64,000 nucleotides of DNA from Candidatus Poseidoniaceae archaeon (GCA_028356125.1 JAOMTZ010000001.1:62001-126000); one strand, 5' to 3'; shown: positions 8,491 to 17,663, numbered from the stretch's first letter. Notes: a model not told the origin generated them from the letters alone. Translations and numbers: made by a program.

Positions 8491-9624
8491 ATGGCGGAGG
8501 GTGTCGAGATTGAGGTTAACCTTCCATTCTCTGAGCACGATGAGATGCCATTTCGTTTGGGTGACATCGTTCTCGATAAGAAATTTGGAGACCTTCACCC
8601 TTCTCTCAGACCAATTGACCAGATTAGACATGAATGGAAATTTCAATTCCGCTTACTAAAAGCCGAATGGGGGCAACCTCACTTCCTAACCATGCTAACT
8701 GGAGTTTTGGCATTCTTATTAGGTTCAGTATCCACAGAAATATTCAGTGGCGGAGACCCTAAATTATCAGGAATAGATGGATTTAGTGCAATAGGTGGAT
8801 TCGCATTCTTCCAACTAATTGTGTCGTCGATTCTGTGGATCTGGTTCTTCGTTCAACTTTCTGTTAACTTCCCTATCATGCGAGGACATATCATCAACGT
8901 GATGATTATCTGGGGCTCGGTTTTCATTTCGCAAGTAGTCTTGCACGTAAGTTCACCAGGATTCCCTGCAGGTGCCAGCCTAGGAGATGCATTAGGAGGG
9001 GTGATACTCGGAGCAGTTGGCTGTTTCTTCACATACTTCTTTTGGAAAGCAGTTACTGAAACTAGAGACCTGCACGTTATGGAACACCACGTTCATACAG
9101 ATGTAAGAGTGATGGAAGAGGCCATGGCTGAGCACAGTCTGTTTTCGTGGACAATTATGGTCTGCACATGGGTTTTATTGATTATTCTTAACGGGTGGTC
9201 GGGAGCTCATTTCATTGCAGATAGAGTCACTGAAGATTACGCAGTTTATGCAATTCACTTAATCAGTGGAGTGGCCTTAATCTATGTGCTAATGCACATG
9301 CTTTGGTTCCCACAAAGGATGTTGGGTGAAGGTACTAGAGTACAGACAAGGGCTGCTGCTGCTGCAGATGCCGACCTATTGTTGGATGGAGTCATATTAG
9401 TTAGCGAAGGGGAGTGTCGTTCATGCAAGGCAAGTGCTCCAATTAGCCAGAATGATGCTGGAGAAACAGTGGTAGACTGTGCCAGTACTGATTGTAACAG
9501 CAGAGGACCTGCTGGTAACAATTGCGAAGGGTGTTCTGAAAAGTATCCAACAAGACATACATGTTCTAGTTGTGGAATAAACAGTCCTGTGGGCGATTAT
9601 ATTCCTGATTCGGAGGCATGGTAA
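8491..9624 (+). CDS. Six-helix membrane protein with C-terminal Cys-rich domain
   Basis: A 377-residue protein if ATG 8491 (MAEGVEIEV) is used; the frame is open back to TTG 8419, inside the permease stop region. After about 70 soluble residues come six membrane helices (roughly 70-90, 100-130, 140-160, 165-190, 215-240 and 255-280). The last about 75 residues form a cytoplasmic or exposed domain with about ten Cys residues (CRSC, C-x4-C, CEGC, CSSC), probably one or two zinc sites. The ATGs best placed behind GGAGGTG (8450, 8459) read a different, non-coding frame, so initiation here is unclear. The stop overlaps the ATG of the next gene, implying cotranscription. Family not recognised. Confidence 0.75.
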   Translation: MAEGVEIEVNLPFSEHDEMPFRLGDIVLDKKFGDLHPSLRPIDQIRHEWKFQFRLLKAEWGQPHFLTMLTGVLAFLLGSVSTEIFSGGDPKLSGIDGFSAIGGFAFFQLIVSSILWIWFFVQLSVNFPIMRGHIINVMIIWGSVFISQVVLHVSSPGFPAGASLGDALGGVILGAVGCFFTYFFWKAVTETRDLHVMEHHVHTDVRVMEEAMAEHSLFSWTIMVCTWVLLIILNGWSGAHFIADRVTEDYAVYAIHLISGVALIYVLMHMLWFPQRMLGEGTRVQTRAAAAADADLLLDGVILVSEGECRSCKASAPISQNDAGETVVDCASTDCNSRGPAGNNCEGCSEKYPTRHTCSSCGINSPVGDYIPDSEAW

Positions 9625-10838
9625 TGTTTCAAGAGAAAAGGGAGGATTTTCCAACACTCTGTGGAGAAAACCCCCCTGTGTACTTGGACAATGCATGTAT
9701 GACATTACGCCCAAAGCCAGTTATTGATGCGATAAGATCTTACTATGAAGAATCCCCTGGTTGTGCAGGTCGTTCGGTACACAGATATGCAACTACTGTT
9801 TCAAGGAAAGTAGTAAATTGCCGGTCAAAAATGAGCAAGATGTTCAATGCCAATTCTTCTGATGAAATTATATTCACCAGAAATGCAACTCATTCTCTTA
9901 ATCAGGTCGCTAAAGGACTAAGTTGGAACAAGGGCGATGTTGTCCTAACAACAGATAGAGAGCATAATTCTAATCTCGTACCTTGGCTACAATTAGAAAA
10001 AGAACAGGGAATTGACCATCGCGTAGTCAGATCCAATACTGATAACACATTTGACATTGAAGCATTCGAAGAAGCATGTGCAAATGCTGGAGATAAGTTA
10101 CGTATGGTCTCTCTATCTCACGTTGGTAATCTCGACGGCGTTGCAACTCCTGTTAAACAAGCAGCTAAGATCGCTAAAGATCATGGTGCAATGGTATGTA
10201 TTGACGGTGCTCAATCCACTCCGCATATGAAAGTCGACGTCCAAGAACTTGGGATAGACTTCATGGCATTTTCTATCCACAAAATGATGGGTCCATCCGG
10301 GATGGGAGGACTTTGGGGTAAAATGGAATTGTTAGAGAATATGCGTTCGATACAGTCTGGTGGAAATACGGTTGACACATCCAACTACGATTCGATGGTA
10401 TGGTCTAAACCTCCTGCAAGATTCGAAGGTGGCCTAGGAAACTATGCAGGAATATTAGGAACTAATGCTGCTATCGATTACATATCAGATATTGATTTAG
10501 ATATGGTTCATGAACATGAAATTTCACTGAATAGAGTTATGACTTCGATTATCAAAGATGTAAATGGAATTGAAATTATTGGCCCAGAAGACCCTTCGCT
10601 TCGAGGTGGAATATGCTCATTACTTTTCGAAACAATTGATGCACATGATATTGCAATACTTCTCGATGAGGCAGTTGATGTAATGGTACGTAGCGGAATG
10701 CATTGCGTTCACTCTTGGTTCAACGACAAAGGAATCGACCAAGGTTCGCTAAGAGCAAGCGCCTATCTTTACAATACTGAAGCGGAAGTTAGATTGTTTG
10801 CAGAAACAGTAGTTGAAGCCGTAGAAGCACTGGGTTGA
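9618..10838 (+). CDS. Cysteine desulfurase-like class V aminotransferase
   Basis: A 406-residue PLP enzyme of the SufS/CsdA type. Visible are the PLP-phosphate and ring-binding region (NATHSLN at 89-95), the Asp/Gln pair DGAQS (196-200), the Schiff-base Lys in SIHKMMGPSGMGG (K222, preceded by H221) and the catalytic-loop Cys in RSGMHCVHSW (C363). Such enzymes take sulfur from cysteine to form a persulfide for Fe-S clusters or tRNA thiolation. No SufBCD or IscU gene lies nearby, so the acceptor is unknown. ATG 9618 overlaps the previous stop; ATG 9624 is an alternative start. It is followed directly by a membrane subtilase. Confidence 0.9.
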   Translation: MVMFQEKREDFPTLCGENPPVYLDNACMTLRPKPVIDAIRSYYEESPGCAGRSVHRYATTVSRKVVNCRSKMSKMFNANSSDEIIFTRNATHSLNQVAKGLSWNKGDVVLTTDREHNSNLVPWLQLEKEQGIDHRVVRSNTDNTFDIEAFEEACANAGDKLRMVSLSHVGNLDGVATPVKQAAKIAKDHGAMVCIDGAQSTPHMKVDVQELGIDFMAFSIHKMMGPSGMGGLWGKMELLENMRSIQSGGNTVDTSNYDSMVWSKPPARFEGGLGNYAGILGTNAAIDYISDIDLDMVHEHEISLNRVMTSIIKDVNGIEIIGPEDPSLRGGICSLLFETIDAHDIAILLDEAVDVMVRSGMHCVHSWFNDKGIDQGSLRASAYLYNTEAEVRLFAETVVEAVEALG

Positions 10839-10843
10839 GACTA

Positions 10844-11953
10844 ATGGATGGACAGAACACGATTCCTAACGCTGAAATTCCAGATGACATGGACTTCATC
10901 AAGAAAGTGACAGTAGTCGCCATCTCTGTGTTCATGATTGCAGTGGCATGGGTCATTTGGCAATTCTTAGTAGACGAGTTAACTGCTGGACCTTCTGCTG
11001 AAGCACTCCAAAGAGAACGAGATTTTGATGAACTAGTTCATTATGATCGAGTTGACGAACTTTCAGGAGAAGGAGTTGATGTTTGCATGGTAGACTCTGG
11101 AATAGATACCGGACATCCCGATTTGGATGGCATGGTACTTGCTGGATGGTCTGATTTCATCAGTAGTAAAACTGGGCCCTATGATGACAATGGTCATGGA
11201 ACAATGATGGCAGGCATACTTGTAGCCGATGAGGGATACACAGGTATTGCTAGAGATGTTAACCTATATGTTGCTAAAGCGCTTTCAGGCATCGGTCAAG
11301 GCGACGACGAAACTGTTGCAGAAGCCATTGATTGGTGCGTTACATCTGGCGTGGACATTATTTCTCTATCACTTGGTGGAAATGCATCAGGTTTTTCTAT
11401 AATTCTAGGTGATGCAGTTGAAGATGCTGTAGATGCAGCCTATGATGCAGGAATTGTTGTTGTAGCTGCTGCAGGTAATGATGGAGGTTCGGATGATGAT
11501 GGAGACGTAGCATCGCCCGGAATCGTTAGCACTGTAATCTGTGTTGGTGGAGTAGATGTTAACGGAAATATTTGGTCAGGTTCCTCTATTGGAGACAATG
11601 GCGTAAGGTTGTGGCCTCCTAAACTGGCAAGAAACAGTCCGAATGAGAAACCTGAAGTCGTTGCACCAGGACACAAAGTGCCTGTTATCATGATTGGAGA
11701 AGATTGTTTTGATGCTGAATATTGCTGGGGAACTTCTTCGGGAACCAGTGCTGCTACTGTGTATGTTACGGGAGCAATTGCCCTTCTGTTCGAAGAATAT
11801 CCGGACTTACAAGATGGTGGGACCGACATGTTAGACAACCTGAAACAATGGATTGCAGATTCCTCAAAAAAACGTAGTGGTCAAGAGAATCACGACGACT
11901 ATTACGGATACGGATTACTACAAATTGATGCGCTTCTAGATGAAGCGGCTTGA
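10844..11953 (+). CDS. Membrane-anchored subtilisin-like serine protease (S8)
   Basis: A 369-residue protein from ATG 10844, five nt after the preceding stop; a TTG at 10835 is less likely. Residues 20-43 form a single N-terminal membrane anchor without a cleavage motif. The catalytic triad is complete: Asp84 (VDSGIDTGHPDLDG), His118 (DNGHGTMMAG) and Ser302 (GTSSGTSAA), with the oxyanion Asn212 in AAAGNDGG. There is no obvious propeptide and no C-terminal extension, so this is a compact protease held at the membrane, probably with an outward catalytic domain. It is the last gene of a plus-strand run and converges on the methyltransferase-like gene with a two-nt gap. Confidence 0.9.
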   Translation: MDGQNTIPNAEIPDDMDFIKKVTVVAISVFMIAVAWVIWQFLVDELTAGPSAEALQRERDFDELVHYDRVDELSGEGVDVCMVDSGIDTGHPDLDGMVLAGWSDFISSKTGPYDDNGHGTMMAGILVADEGYTGIARDVNLYVAKALSGIGQGDDETVAEAIDWCVTSGVDIISLSLGGNASGFSIILGDAVEDAVDAAYDAGIVVVAAAGNDGGSDDDGDVASPGIVSTVICVGGVDVNGNIWSGSSIGDNGVRLWPPKLARNSPNEKPEVVAPGHKVPVIMIGEDCFDAEYCWGTSSGTSAATVYVTGAIALLFEEYPDLQDGGTDMLDNLKQWIADSSKKRSGQENHDDYYGYGLLQIDALLDEAA

Positions 11954-11955
11954 GA

Positions 11956-12690
11956 TTACTCTCTCGGTAACCATGCTACAATAGTTCCACCGAATAAAGG
12001 TGCGAATGCAAGATGGTGCGTTTCGTTTGAATCCTTAATTAGTTCCATCCAGTCATTGAAGCCAACTACTTCTGGATCATCTGTATCTCTATCTCCCACT
12101 GGAGGCGTTGGTTCAACGGTGAATAAAACACCGTTCTTTGAAAGAAGTGGTAGCATTGAACTGATTTCGCCGGCTAATCTAACCATTGGTGCATCGACAA
12201 TAATTACGTCGGCAGCAGGTAACATAGGAGGGTCTCCTGATTTTGAAATCGACCATGCTTTCAGTTCACTGGAAAGTAGTGATGGGGACCCTACAACAAT
12301 GCTTGATGGGACTGAAGAATATCTCTCTCTCAGTCTTGTAAGAATTACAGCGAACCTGTTCCCCTCTTCTATCATTTGAAATTGCTCTAACTCGTTTTTG
12401 TTCTCGTAGTGATCAAGAATCCATGCAGACAAATGACCAATCCCTGCACCTGTTTGAATAATCTTTTTTGGTTCGATTAAAGATATTGAATCACGAATCC
12501 TTCTTCGTACAGAAATCGACCAAGTCGACAAACCCATGTGCTCGAGTTGGAACCCAATATTGGCAGCAACTTCGGGTTCATCTCGGGACAGTTCTTTGTT
12601 GGCAGACAGGACTGCCGCCAAAACTTCCTCGCGCATGTCCACTGCTCTTGTCTCCCCTTCACAAGCCTTCGCATATGCCGACAGCCTCAA
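11956..12690 (-). CDS. SAM-dependent methyltransferase-like protein
   Basis: Up to 244 residues. A Rossmann-type motif I is visible as KKIIQTGAGIGHLSAW, followed by an acidic turn (QMIEEGNRF), then VIIVDAPMVRLAGEI in the position of motif IV and a late beta hairpin. This layout resembles the O-methyltransferase or predicted rRNA methyltransferase group, but motif I is not fully canonical, so catalysis is not assured. The frame starts at TTG 12690; ATG 12636 (MREEVLA) is a good alternative. It is divergent from the zinc protein at 12729 with a 38-nt spacer. Confidence 0.65.
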   Translation of the reverse strand: MRLSAYAKACEGETRAVDMREEVLAAVLSANKELSRDEPEVAANIGFQLEHMGLSTWSISVRRRIRDSISLIEPKKIIQTGAGIGHLSAWILDHYENKNELEQFQMIEEGNRFAVILTRLRERYSSVPSSIVVGSPSLLSSELKAWSISKSGDPPMLPAADVIIVDAPMVRLAGEISSMLPLLSKNGVLFTVEPTPPVGDRDTDDPEVVGFNDWMELIKDSNETHHLAFAPLFGGTIVAWLPRE

Positions 12691-12728
12691 AGGTGAAGGG
12701 CATGGCCCGCAAATAGGGAGGAGTATGT

Positions 12729-13514
12729 ATGGACGAAGAGTTTGAAGATGACACTGAAGAATATGATGTTGAAGAGCTCATCGAGAATGTAACTGACTGC
12801 CCTGGCTGTCGCCAACCCTGTGGTCACGAGATACTTCGTGAGAAGAAAACGGGCACTGGAGCCGATTATCTGTTGAAGTGTGAAGAGTGTTCTCACATTC
12901 ACACTGTTCAAATGCGACCTCCAAAAGAAGTAATTGTTCCGTTCCTACTCAGTGAAGGATCTGAGACAGTGGTCATAAAAATCGATGTGGACGATGACGA
13001 GATTCTTCGACTAGGAGATATTTTCGAATACGCTGATGCAAGTTGGGAAATAAATCGAATCGAAAACAAAGAAAACAACCCTGTCAAGAAGTTAGTTGCT
13101 TCAGAAGTTGGAAGGGCTAATGCTGTCCGCTCTGATATCGTAATGGTACGTTTGACATTAACTAAAGGTGAATTTTCAGATAGCGACTCAATCTTTGTAG
13201 AACGTGATAAAATGTTCAGAGCAGGTTCTGTGATGGAACATGACGGAGCGAAATGGAGAATTCGCGCAATCCACACGGGCACTGGGAGAACTATGACAGG
13301 TAGAGTCGTTGCTCACGACATCAAGAGAATCTATCTTCACGAACCACCTAGACCTGAAGAAAATCAATTGCCAAATTCGCCTCGTGAGAGAAGACAGGCT
13401 TGGAAGGAAGGCAGGCTTGGAGATAATCCAAACCCCGTTATGCCAGATGCTGAGAAAGCAGGCAAACCTAAGCAGCAAAGAGCTGGCCGCAGACAGAAGA
13501 AAAAACGAAGCTAA
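12729..13514 (+). CDS. HVO_0476-type archaeal zinc finger protein
   Basis: A 261-residue protein resembling the archaeal family of uncharacterised Zn-finger proteins (COG1326 type). After an acidic N-terminus come CPGCRQPCGH and CEECSH (about residues 24-58), a four-ligand zinc site. Then follow two beta-rich repeats of similar layout, each ending in an [AS]xW[ER]I phrase (ASWEINRIE, AKWRIRAIH). The C-terminus is a basic tail, likely binding nucleic acid. ATG 12729 has GGGAGG at 12716-12722. The stop lies directly against the stop of the convergent proline dehydrogenase gene. The role is unknown; RNA or ribosome binding is inferred from the basic tail. Confidence 0.75.
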   Translation: MDEEFEDDTEEYDVEELIENVTDCPGCRQPCGHEILREKKTGTGADYLLKCEECSHIHTVQMRPPKEVIVPFLLSEGSETVVIKIDVDDDEILRLGDIFEYADASWEINRIENKENNPVKKLVASEVGRANAVRSDIVMVRLTLTKGEFSDSDSIFVERDKMFRAGSVMEHDGAKWRIRAIHTGTGRTMTGRVVAHDIKRIYLHEPPRPEENQLPNSPRERRQAWKEGRLGDNPNPVMPDAEKAGKPKQQRAGRRQKKKRS

Positions 13515-14546
13515 TCATGGACGATTTGTCCATGGCATTAGGAATGCTTTGGCTACTTGAGTTCCGATTGTTGGATTCTCTTGCAAACGTCGAATAGAAT
13601 ATTCATACCACTTTTCACCATATGGAATGTAGACACGAGTACGATGTCCTTGATTGCTCAACTTTCTCCTCATCGGGCCCCTCACACCGAGCAACATTTG
13701 GAACTCGTAGCCTGGGCCTTTTTGTTTTCGCACCGCACCAGAGTTATCGCGTGGGTCGTCATTTGAAGGACCCATCCCTCTGCTCTCTAAGGCTTTCAGT
13801 GTATGATTTACTACTGGATGATCGTGACTGGCAATACCAACATATGCTCCTGAATCTAGCATAGCATCTATGCAAGCATTTGTTGCTTCAATAATTGGTT
13901 GCCTTTCCGTATGAGAAATCTCTGAAGGTTCCAAATATATCCCTTTACAAATTCGGTAATCTGCATTTGGGCCTATCTTATCTGCAATATGTCTGATGTC
14001 ATCTAGTGTTCTGAATAATCTCCCTTGAAGCACAACACCAACATTCTTCAAACCCTTGTCATGCATGTCAAGCATGACTTGAATTGTGCCATCTGTCACT
14101 CTATGATCTTCCATATCTAATCTTACAAACATATCATGTTCATTAGCCATTGAAACTAGAGATTCGATGTTATCCATACCTTTCTCACTGTCAAGAAGTA
14201 ATCCGAAAGCTGTTGGTTTAATTGACAAATTAGCATCGAATTTGTTGTCACTAATGGCAGTGATTACTCTCTTATATTCCTCAAGAAAAAAAGTCGCCTC
14301 ATCCATCGAAGTAATCTCTTCACCAAGCACATCAATAGTGAAACAAGCCCCCTCTTTGGATAGTCTGTGCATAACTTTCACAGCATCTTTTAGTTCGGGG
14401 CCTGCAACATATCGGCGACTTACCCAACTCACAAACCAACGTGGCATGCGAATGGTCATGCCGACTACCATGCGTGAAAACAGGCCGACCATGACACTCG
14501 CCAGTGACGACGATTCTTGACGGTTTTCATCATATGATTTCGGCAC
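13515..14546 (-). CDS. Proline dehydrogenase
   Basis: A 343-residue flavoenzyme of the PutA/ProDH TIM-barrel family (COG0506). Typical segments are the early strand LSIKPTAFGL, the FAD-binding region VVLQGRLFRT and RICKGIYLEPSE, and the C-terminal signature YIPYGEKWYEYSIRRLQENP, which carries the substrate-binding Arg pair. It oxidises proline to pyrroline-5-carboxylate, feeding electrons to the quinone pool. The N-terminal part, about residues 13-40, is hydrophobic and basic and may touch the membrane. The frame starts at GTG 14546 and overlaps the dtdA stop by 17 nt; an in-frame ATG at 14492 is an alternative. No P5C dehydrogenase is in the window. Confidence 0.9.
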   Translation of the reverse strand: MPKSYDENRQESSSLASVMVGLFSRMVVGMTIRMPRWFVSWVSRRYVAGPELKDAVKVMHRLSKEGACFTIDVLGEEITSMDEATFFLEEYKRVITAISDNKFDANLSIKPTAFGLLLDSEKGMDNIESLVSMANEHDMFVRLDMEDHRVTDGTIQVMLDMHDKGLKNVGVVLQGRLFRTLDDIRHIADKIGPNADYRICKGIYLEPSEISHTERQPIIEATNACIDAMLDSGAYVGIASHDHPVVNHTLKALESRGMGPSNDDPRDNSGAVRKQKGPGYEFQMLLGVRGPMRRKLSNQGHRTRVYIPYGEKWYEYSIRRLQENPTIGTQVAKAFLMPWTNRP

Positions 14547-15441
14547 GCTTGAGTAGAGGAACTTCTAATTCCTCCAGTAAATCACGAATAGCCTGCCTTT
14601 GCCAGCCTTTGAACGCCTTCTTATCCATACTGCAGACTATCTCTCCGCCAGGGTAGGCTATCTTTGTTGCAGCAATGGCCTTTCTAATGCTATTTTCCCA
14701 CATACCTGATACGTTTCCAGTCTCATCTCTTTCGAATGGTAAAGCGTAAGTCGCCAACATGTGACCAATCCAGATCCCCTCGTGCAACCCCAACATATTG
14801 GCTCTGGGAGCATAATGCCCTCCGCCCAGAGTAACTACTACCCGGCTTTTATTGTCCCAGTTTCCTAAACCATTGGTACCATCTAATCCTAGACCTCGAT
14901 AAATGATTCCGGCTAAAACTACGGCTGCTTCTTCATGTCCCCAAGTATCAGCAGTCGAGCCGATCTCGATGAACAATGATGGTGTTTCTATCCATGGACC
15001 GTGGTGGGTTGTTTCTAATGACAAATCAAAATCCTCCATGTCACTAGCGACTCGATTCATTTCACGCCACCAAGCGGCAAGACGAGGGTTAGGTGGTGGG
15101 CAATCAGCGGCTTTACCACCATATTCCGGGACTTCATCATCCGGAACTTGCATTGTACCAATTGGATGGAGAGTTAGTGATGCATTCCCGCTGGCTGCTG
15201 AATGTCTGGACGGGAAAATAACCTCACTTGGCTTCTCACCAGTAGCTAGTTCCCATCGCTTGTCAAGATCATCTTCCCAAAGGCAACCATCTTCCATCCA
15301 CCAGATTCTAGCGTGTAAAAATGAATAGGAAGGCTTTCCTTCCACTGGTTCGAGTGCTTTCCAATCACATAACTTCAGAAGTTCATTAGCCTGATTTGTC
15401 GAGGCTACATCTCCTCCGGAGACGATAATCAGGCTGACCAT
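14530..15441 (-). CDS. dtdA: D-aminoacyl-tRNA deacylase, archaeal type
   Basis: A 303-residue protein of the archaeal/plant DtdA (GEK1, COG1650) family, which hydrolyses D-amino acids mischarged on tRNA. Family segments are clear: SLTLHPIG, the ETTHHGP motif with the paired His, ETPSLFIEIGS, VTLGGGHYAPR and LGLHEGIWIGHMLATYAL. These His residues likely bind the two zinc ions. It starts at ATG 15441, is divergent from the unknown gene at 15474 with a 32-nt spacer, and overlaps the downstream proline dehydrogenase start. Confidence 0.93.
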   Translation of the reverse strand: MVSLIIVSGGDVASTNQANELLKLCDWKALEPVEGKPSYSFLHARIWWMEDGCLWEDDLDKRWELATGEKPSEVIFPSRHSAASGNASLTLHPIGTMQVPDDEVPEYGGKAADCPPPNPRLAAWWREMNRVASDMEDFDLSLETTHHGPWIETPSLFIEIGSTADTWGHEEAAVVLAGIIYRGLGLDGTNGLGNWDNKSRVVVTLGGGHYAPRANMLGLHEGIWIGHMLATYALPFERDETGNVSGMWENSIRKAIAATKIAYPGGEIVCSMDKKAFKGWQRQAIRDLLEELEVPLLKRAEII

Positions 15442-15473
15442 GCATCTGCGTACGGATATGGACTATTGAAGGA

Positions 15474-16364
15474 ATGGTTCACAAGCCTAACCCCTATCGC
15501 AGTAACATGGAGGGTGCACCTTGGCGGATTTTTCGGAAAGATGACGTCGAAGTCCTCATTGATGTCGAAGGTGGGATAACAATCAATGGCCATACGGCCA
15601 AACCATTCCCATGTGAAATCACCCATGCCACACTTTGTGATTCGGGAATAGTGGCAACTTGGGTAGACCATGAATTGAGACTTGCAAGAATGGCCCTATT
15701 ACCACTTGATAAGGAATTAAAGGACGGTCCATCAAAAGCCGAATTGAGAATTAATCGAGACTTGATGGTTAGTGGAGCAGAGTGGTGCCACATTGTTGAT
15801 GCGGAACCTTTGGCTGTCAAATCAAACGGCGAAAGAATTGTTTTCGCATTATGGGCCAGAGGAATATATTGTATTGACTCAACAGCAAATGAAATTTGGA
15901 GACTACCACTATTTGCCGATGAAGGCAAGGCACTACCGAGATCTAACGAGGTGAGTTCGATTACGATTTCAGGTGACGAAATTATTGTATGGTTACGAGG
16001 GGGTACTTACAGAAAGATTTCCATGAGTGAAGGTGAAGTGTTGTCAGAGAAATCGATTGGGGTAGAATGTGATTTAGAGAACGTTTTCAGTTCAGGAGAC
16101 AAACATCTTCTATCTTCGAAAGATGGCTGGTCATGGGAATTAGTAGATGACAATATTACGCTTGCCAGGAAATTCAGAGGCACGATTCAAGATGCAGTGC
16201 ATGACGGCAGTGATTGGAGAATCATTTCATGGAGAGAAGACACTCTACTAAGAGGTGAATCACGAACAAGAGATGAACTTGGAGTTCAGATAATCAAGAA
16301 TGATGATTCAACCTGGATGGTACTAGACAATCAAGGTAATATTACTCCCCATTTGAACGAATAA
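15474..16364 (+). CDS. Unknown beta-rich cytoplasmic protein
   Basis: A 296-residue protein without signal peptide or membrane helix. It is built of recurring short strands ending in W-rich or D-rich turns (ERIVFALWARGIYCID, DEIIVWLRGGTYRKI, SDWRIISWREDTLLRG), which suggests a small beta-propeller. No catalytic motif is visible and I do not recognise the family. ATG 15474 follows a purine-rich stretch; ATG 15507 is possible. It is divergent from dtdA and its stop abuts the stop of S27ae on the other strand (one nt between them). Confidence 0.7.
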   Translation: MVHKPNPYRSNMEGAPWRIFRKDDVEVLIDVEGGITINGHTAKPFPCEITHATLCDSGIVATWVDHELRLARMALLPLDKELKDGPSKAELRINRDLMVSGAEWCHIVDAEPLAVKSNGERIVFALWARGIYCIDSTANEIWRLPLFADEGKALPRSNEVSSITISGDEIIVWLRGGTYRKISMSEGEVLSEKSIGVECDLENVFSSGDKHLLSSKDGWSWELVDDNITLARKFRGTIQDAVHDGSDWRIISWREDTLLRGESRTRDELGVQIIKNDDSTWMVLDNQGNITPHLNE

Positions 16365-16535
16365 TCATTCGTTGAATTGAGTGTGTCCACAGCGACCGCA
16401 AGATTTGCGATCAGCGTGATATGCCAGGAAAACACCAGGGCCACACACAGGGCAGAATTCTGCCTTGCGAACAAGATTACCGTCTTCGACAGCGTACTTG
16501 GACCACTTTGCTCCAGCTTTAGGACCGTCAGACAT
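16365..16535 (-). CDS. rps27ae: Ribosomal protein S27ae (eS31)
   Basis: A 56-residue protein, short enough to be missed by length cutoffs. It has the S27ae zinc ribbon: C28-x2-C31 in [17 protein letters not shown] and C46-x2-C49 in [10 protein letters not shown]. It begins at ATG 16533-16535, overlapping the S24e stop, with GGAGG about ten nt upstream inside the S24e gene. As in many archaea it closes the rpoE'-spt4-rps24e-rps27ae operon. Confidence 0.95.
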   Translation of the reverse strand: MSDGPKAGAKWSKYAVEDGNLVRKAEFCPVCGPGVFLAYHADRKSCGRCGHTQFNE

Positions 16536-16879
16536 CAAGCCTCACCTCCTTCACTAGATGCTTCCCCAGAGGATTCATCTTCAGTAGGGGATGAATTACC
16601 AGAGCGCATGCCAGAGTATCTGTCATGCATGTAAGAAGGTTCAACCTTCATTGACTCAGCGTCAGCATATACAATTCCAAGACCGGTTGTTGAACCCATC
16701 CCGAAGCGAGTATTTACATTCTTTATGACAATCAAATCACGGTTAGAACCAGGTTCGATTGAAGCAATTCCATTCAACATTTCAACACGAGATGGTGTAG
16801 CTGTGCCTTCATGGTTCCAGCGAAATTCGATCTCGACTCTTTTGAGCAGTGGGTTTTCTTTACGGTCAATTATTTCCAT
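16535..16879 (-). CDS. rps24e: Ribosomal protein S24e (eS24)
   Basis: A 114-residue small-subunit protein. The family core is seen in [34 protein letters not shown] and [20 protein letters not shown]. The last about 23 residues are a Ser/Glu-rich acidic tail not needed for the fold. GGAGGAATAAAA precedes the ATG. The stop overlaps the S27ae start codon by one base, so translation is probably coupled. Confidence 0.95.
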   Translation of the reverse strand: MEIIDRKENPLLKRVEIEFRWNHEGTATPSRVEMLNGIASIEPGSNRDLIVIKNVNTRFGMGSTTGLGIVYADAESMKVEPSYMHDRYSGMRSGNSSPTEDESSGEASSEGGEA

Positions 16880-16892
16880 TTTTATTCCTCCT

Positions 16893-17096
16893 TCAGCGGA
16901 TGTTTACCTTGAGTGCGTAGCTTCCAGGGACTTCTATGTTGAGACGGGCTGCAATCTCTGAGCGAGATGGGTCCATCACAACGACATACCCTGTCCAGTC
17001 AGATGAAACCGGAGCAGATGGGTGACGAGGACATTGGTCTATATCGTCACCAAGAATTTGGTGACATTCACCACATGCAAAGGGATTTTTAGCCAT
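16893..17096 (-). CDS. spt4: Transcription elongation factor Spt4
   Basis: A 67-residue protein that partners with Spt5 on RNA polymerase. The family core SSDWTGYVVVMDPSRSEIA and the ending VPGSYALKV are present. The zinc site is C8-x2-C11 and C22-x2-H25: the fourth ligand, usually Cys in a CPxCG motif, is His here (CPRHP). It sits between rpoE' and rps24e with 13-15 nt spacers, the classic archaeal order. Confidence 0.93.
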   Translation of the reverse strand: MAKNPFACGECHQILGDDIDQCPRHPSAPVSSDWTGYVVVMDPSRSEIAARLNIEVPGSYALKVNIR

Positions 17097-17111
17097 TCAA
17101 AACACTCCTAA

Positions 17112-17663
17112 TCAATTCTGGTCCTCGTGGATCCATTCGTGACTTCCTAGTCCTGTCTGCTTGCAAGTTAAACCAATCTTAGAACGGCGTGGGTCACTGG
17201 TGTCGGGAGATAGAGATACAACTCTAGCTCTAACTGAACTTCCAACACCTAGCTTGCGACCACTTTGACGTCCTTCTAGGACTCCCATTCCAGCGTTGAT
17301 ATCAACGTGATCTTCCATGATTTGTGACTTGTGAAGAAGTGCTTCCATTGGACCAATCCTGACGAAAGCTCCGAAGTCGTTTACTTCGGATACAGCGCCT
17401 TCTACTACTTCATAGTCCTCTATACAGAATAATACTGCATCGAATCGTACTTCTTGGTAAATTGCTCCATCACCATGAATAATTCTTCCACGGCCAATAG
17501 GTTCGTGGTTAGAAGTTACCAGAACGAATCTGTTGTTGTCATCGAAACGACCTTCGAATGCAGAGGCTGCAAGGCGATCGATATGTTCATGCAGTGACTT
17601 CTCCTTACGAATGTATTCCGCAGGGATACGAATAGTGTCCTCTTTTGTGACTACTTTGTACAT
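17112..17663 (-). CDS. rpoE: RNA polymerase subunit E' (Rpb7 homologue)
   Basis: A 183-residue subunit of the Rpo7/Rpo4 stalk, which aids promoter opening and binds nascent RNA. The N-terminal tip domain starts MYKVVTKEDTIRIPAEY, and the S1 domain occupies about residues 80-165 (VEGAVSEVNDFGAFVRIGPMEALLHKSQI). GAGGTAGATAAA lies before the ATG. It is the first gene of the operon with spt4, rps24e and rps27ae. The leader upstream contains a small hairpin at 17714-17731. Confidence 0.95.
   Translation of the reverse strand: MYKVVTKEDTIRIPAEYIRKEKSLHEHIDRLAASAFEGRFDDNNRFVLVTSNHEPIGRGRIIHGDGAIYQEVRFDAVLFCIEDYEVVEGAVSEVNDFGAFVRIGPMEALLHKSQIMEDHVDINAGMGVLEGRQSGRKLGVGSSVRARVVSLSPDTSDPRRSKIGLTCKQTGLGSHEWIHEDQN

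Noticed and set aside
8438-8659. 73-codon frame behind the GGAGGTG site
   Set aside because: Its sequence lacks protein patterning and is out of frame with the clear membrane protein; kept only as a finding about the start.
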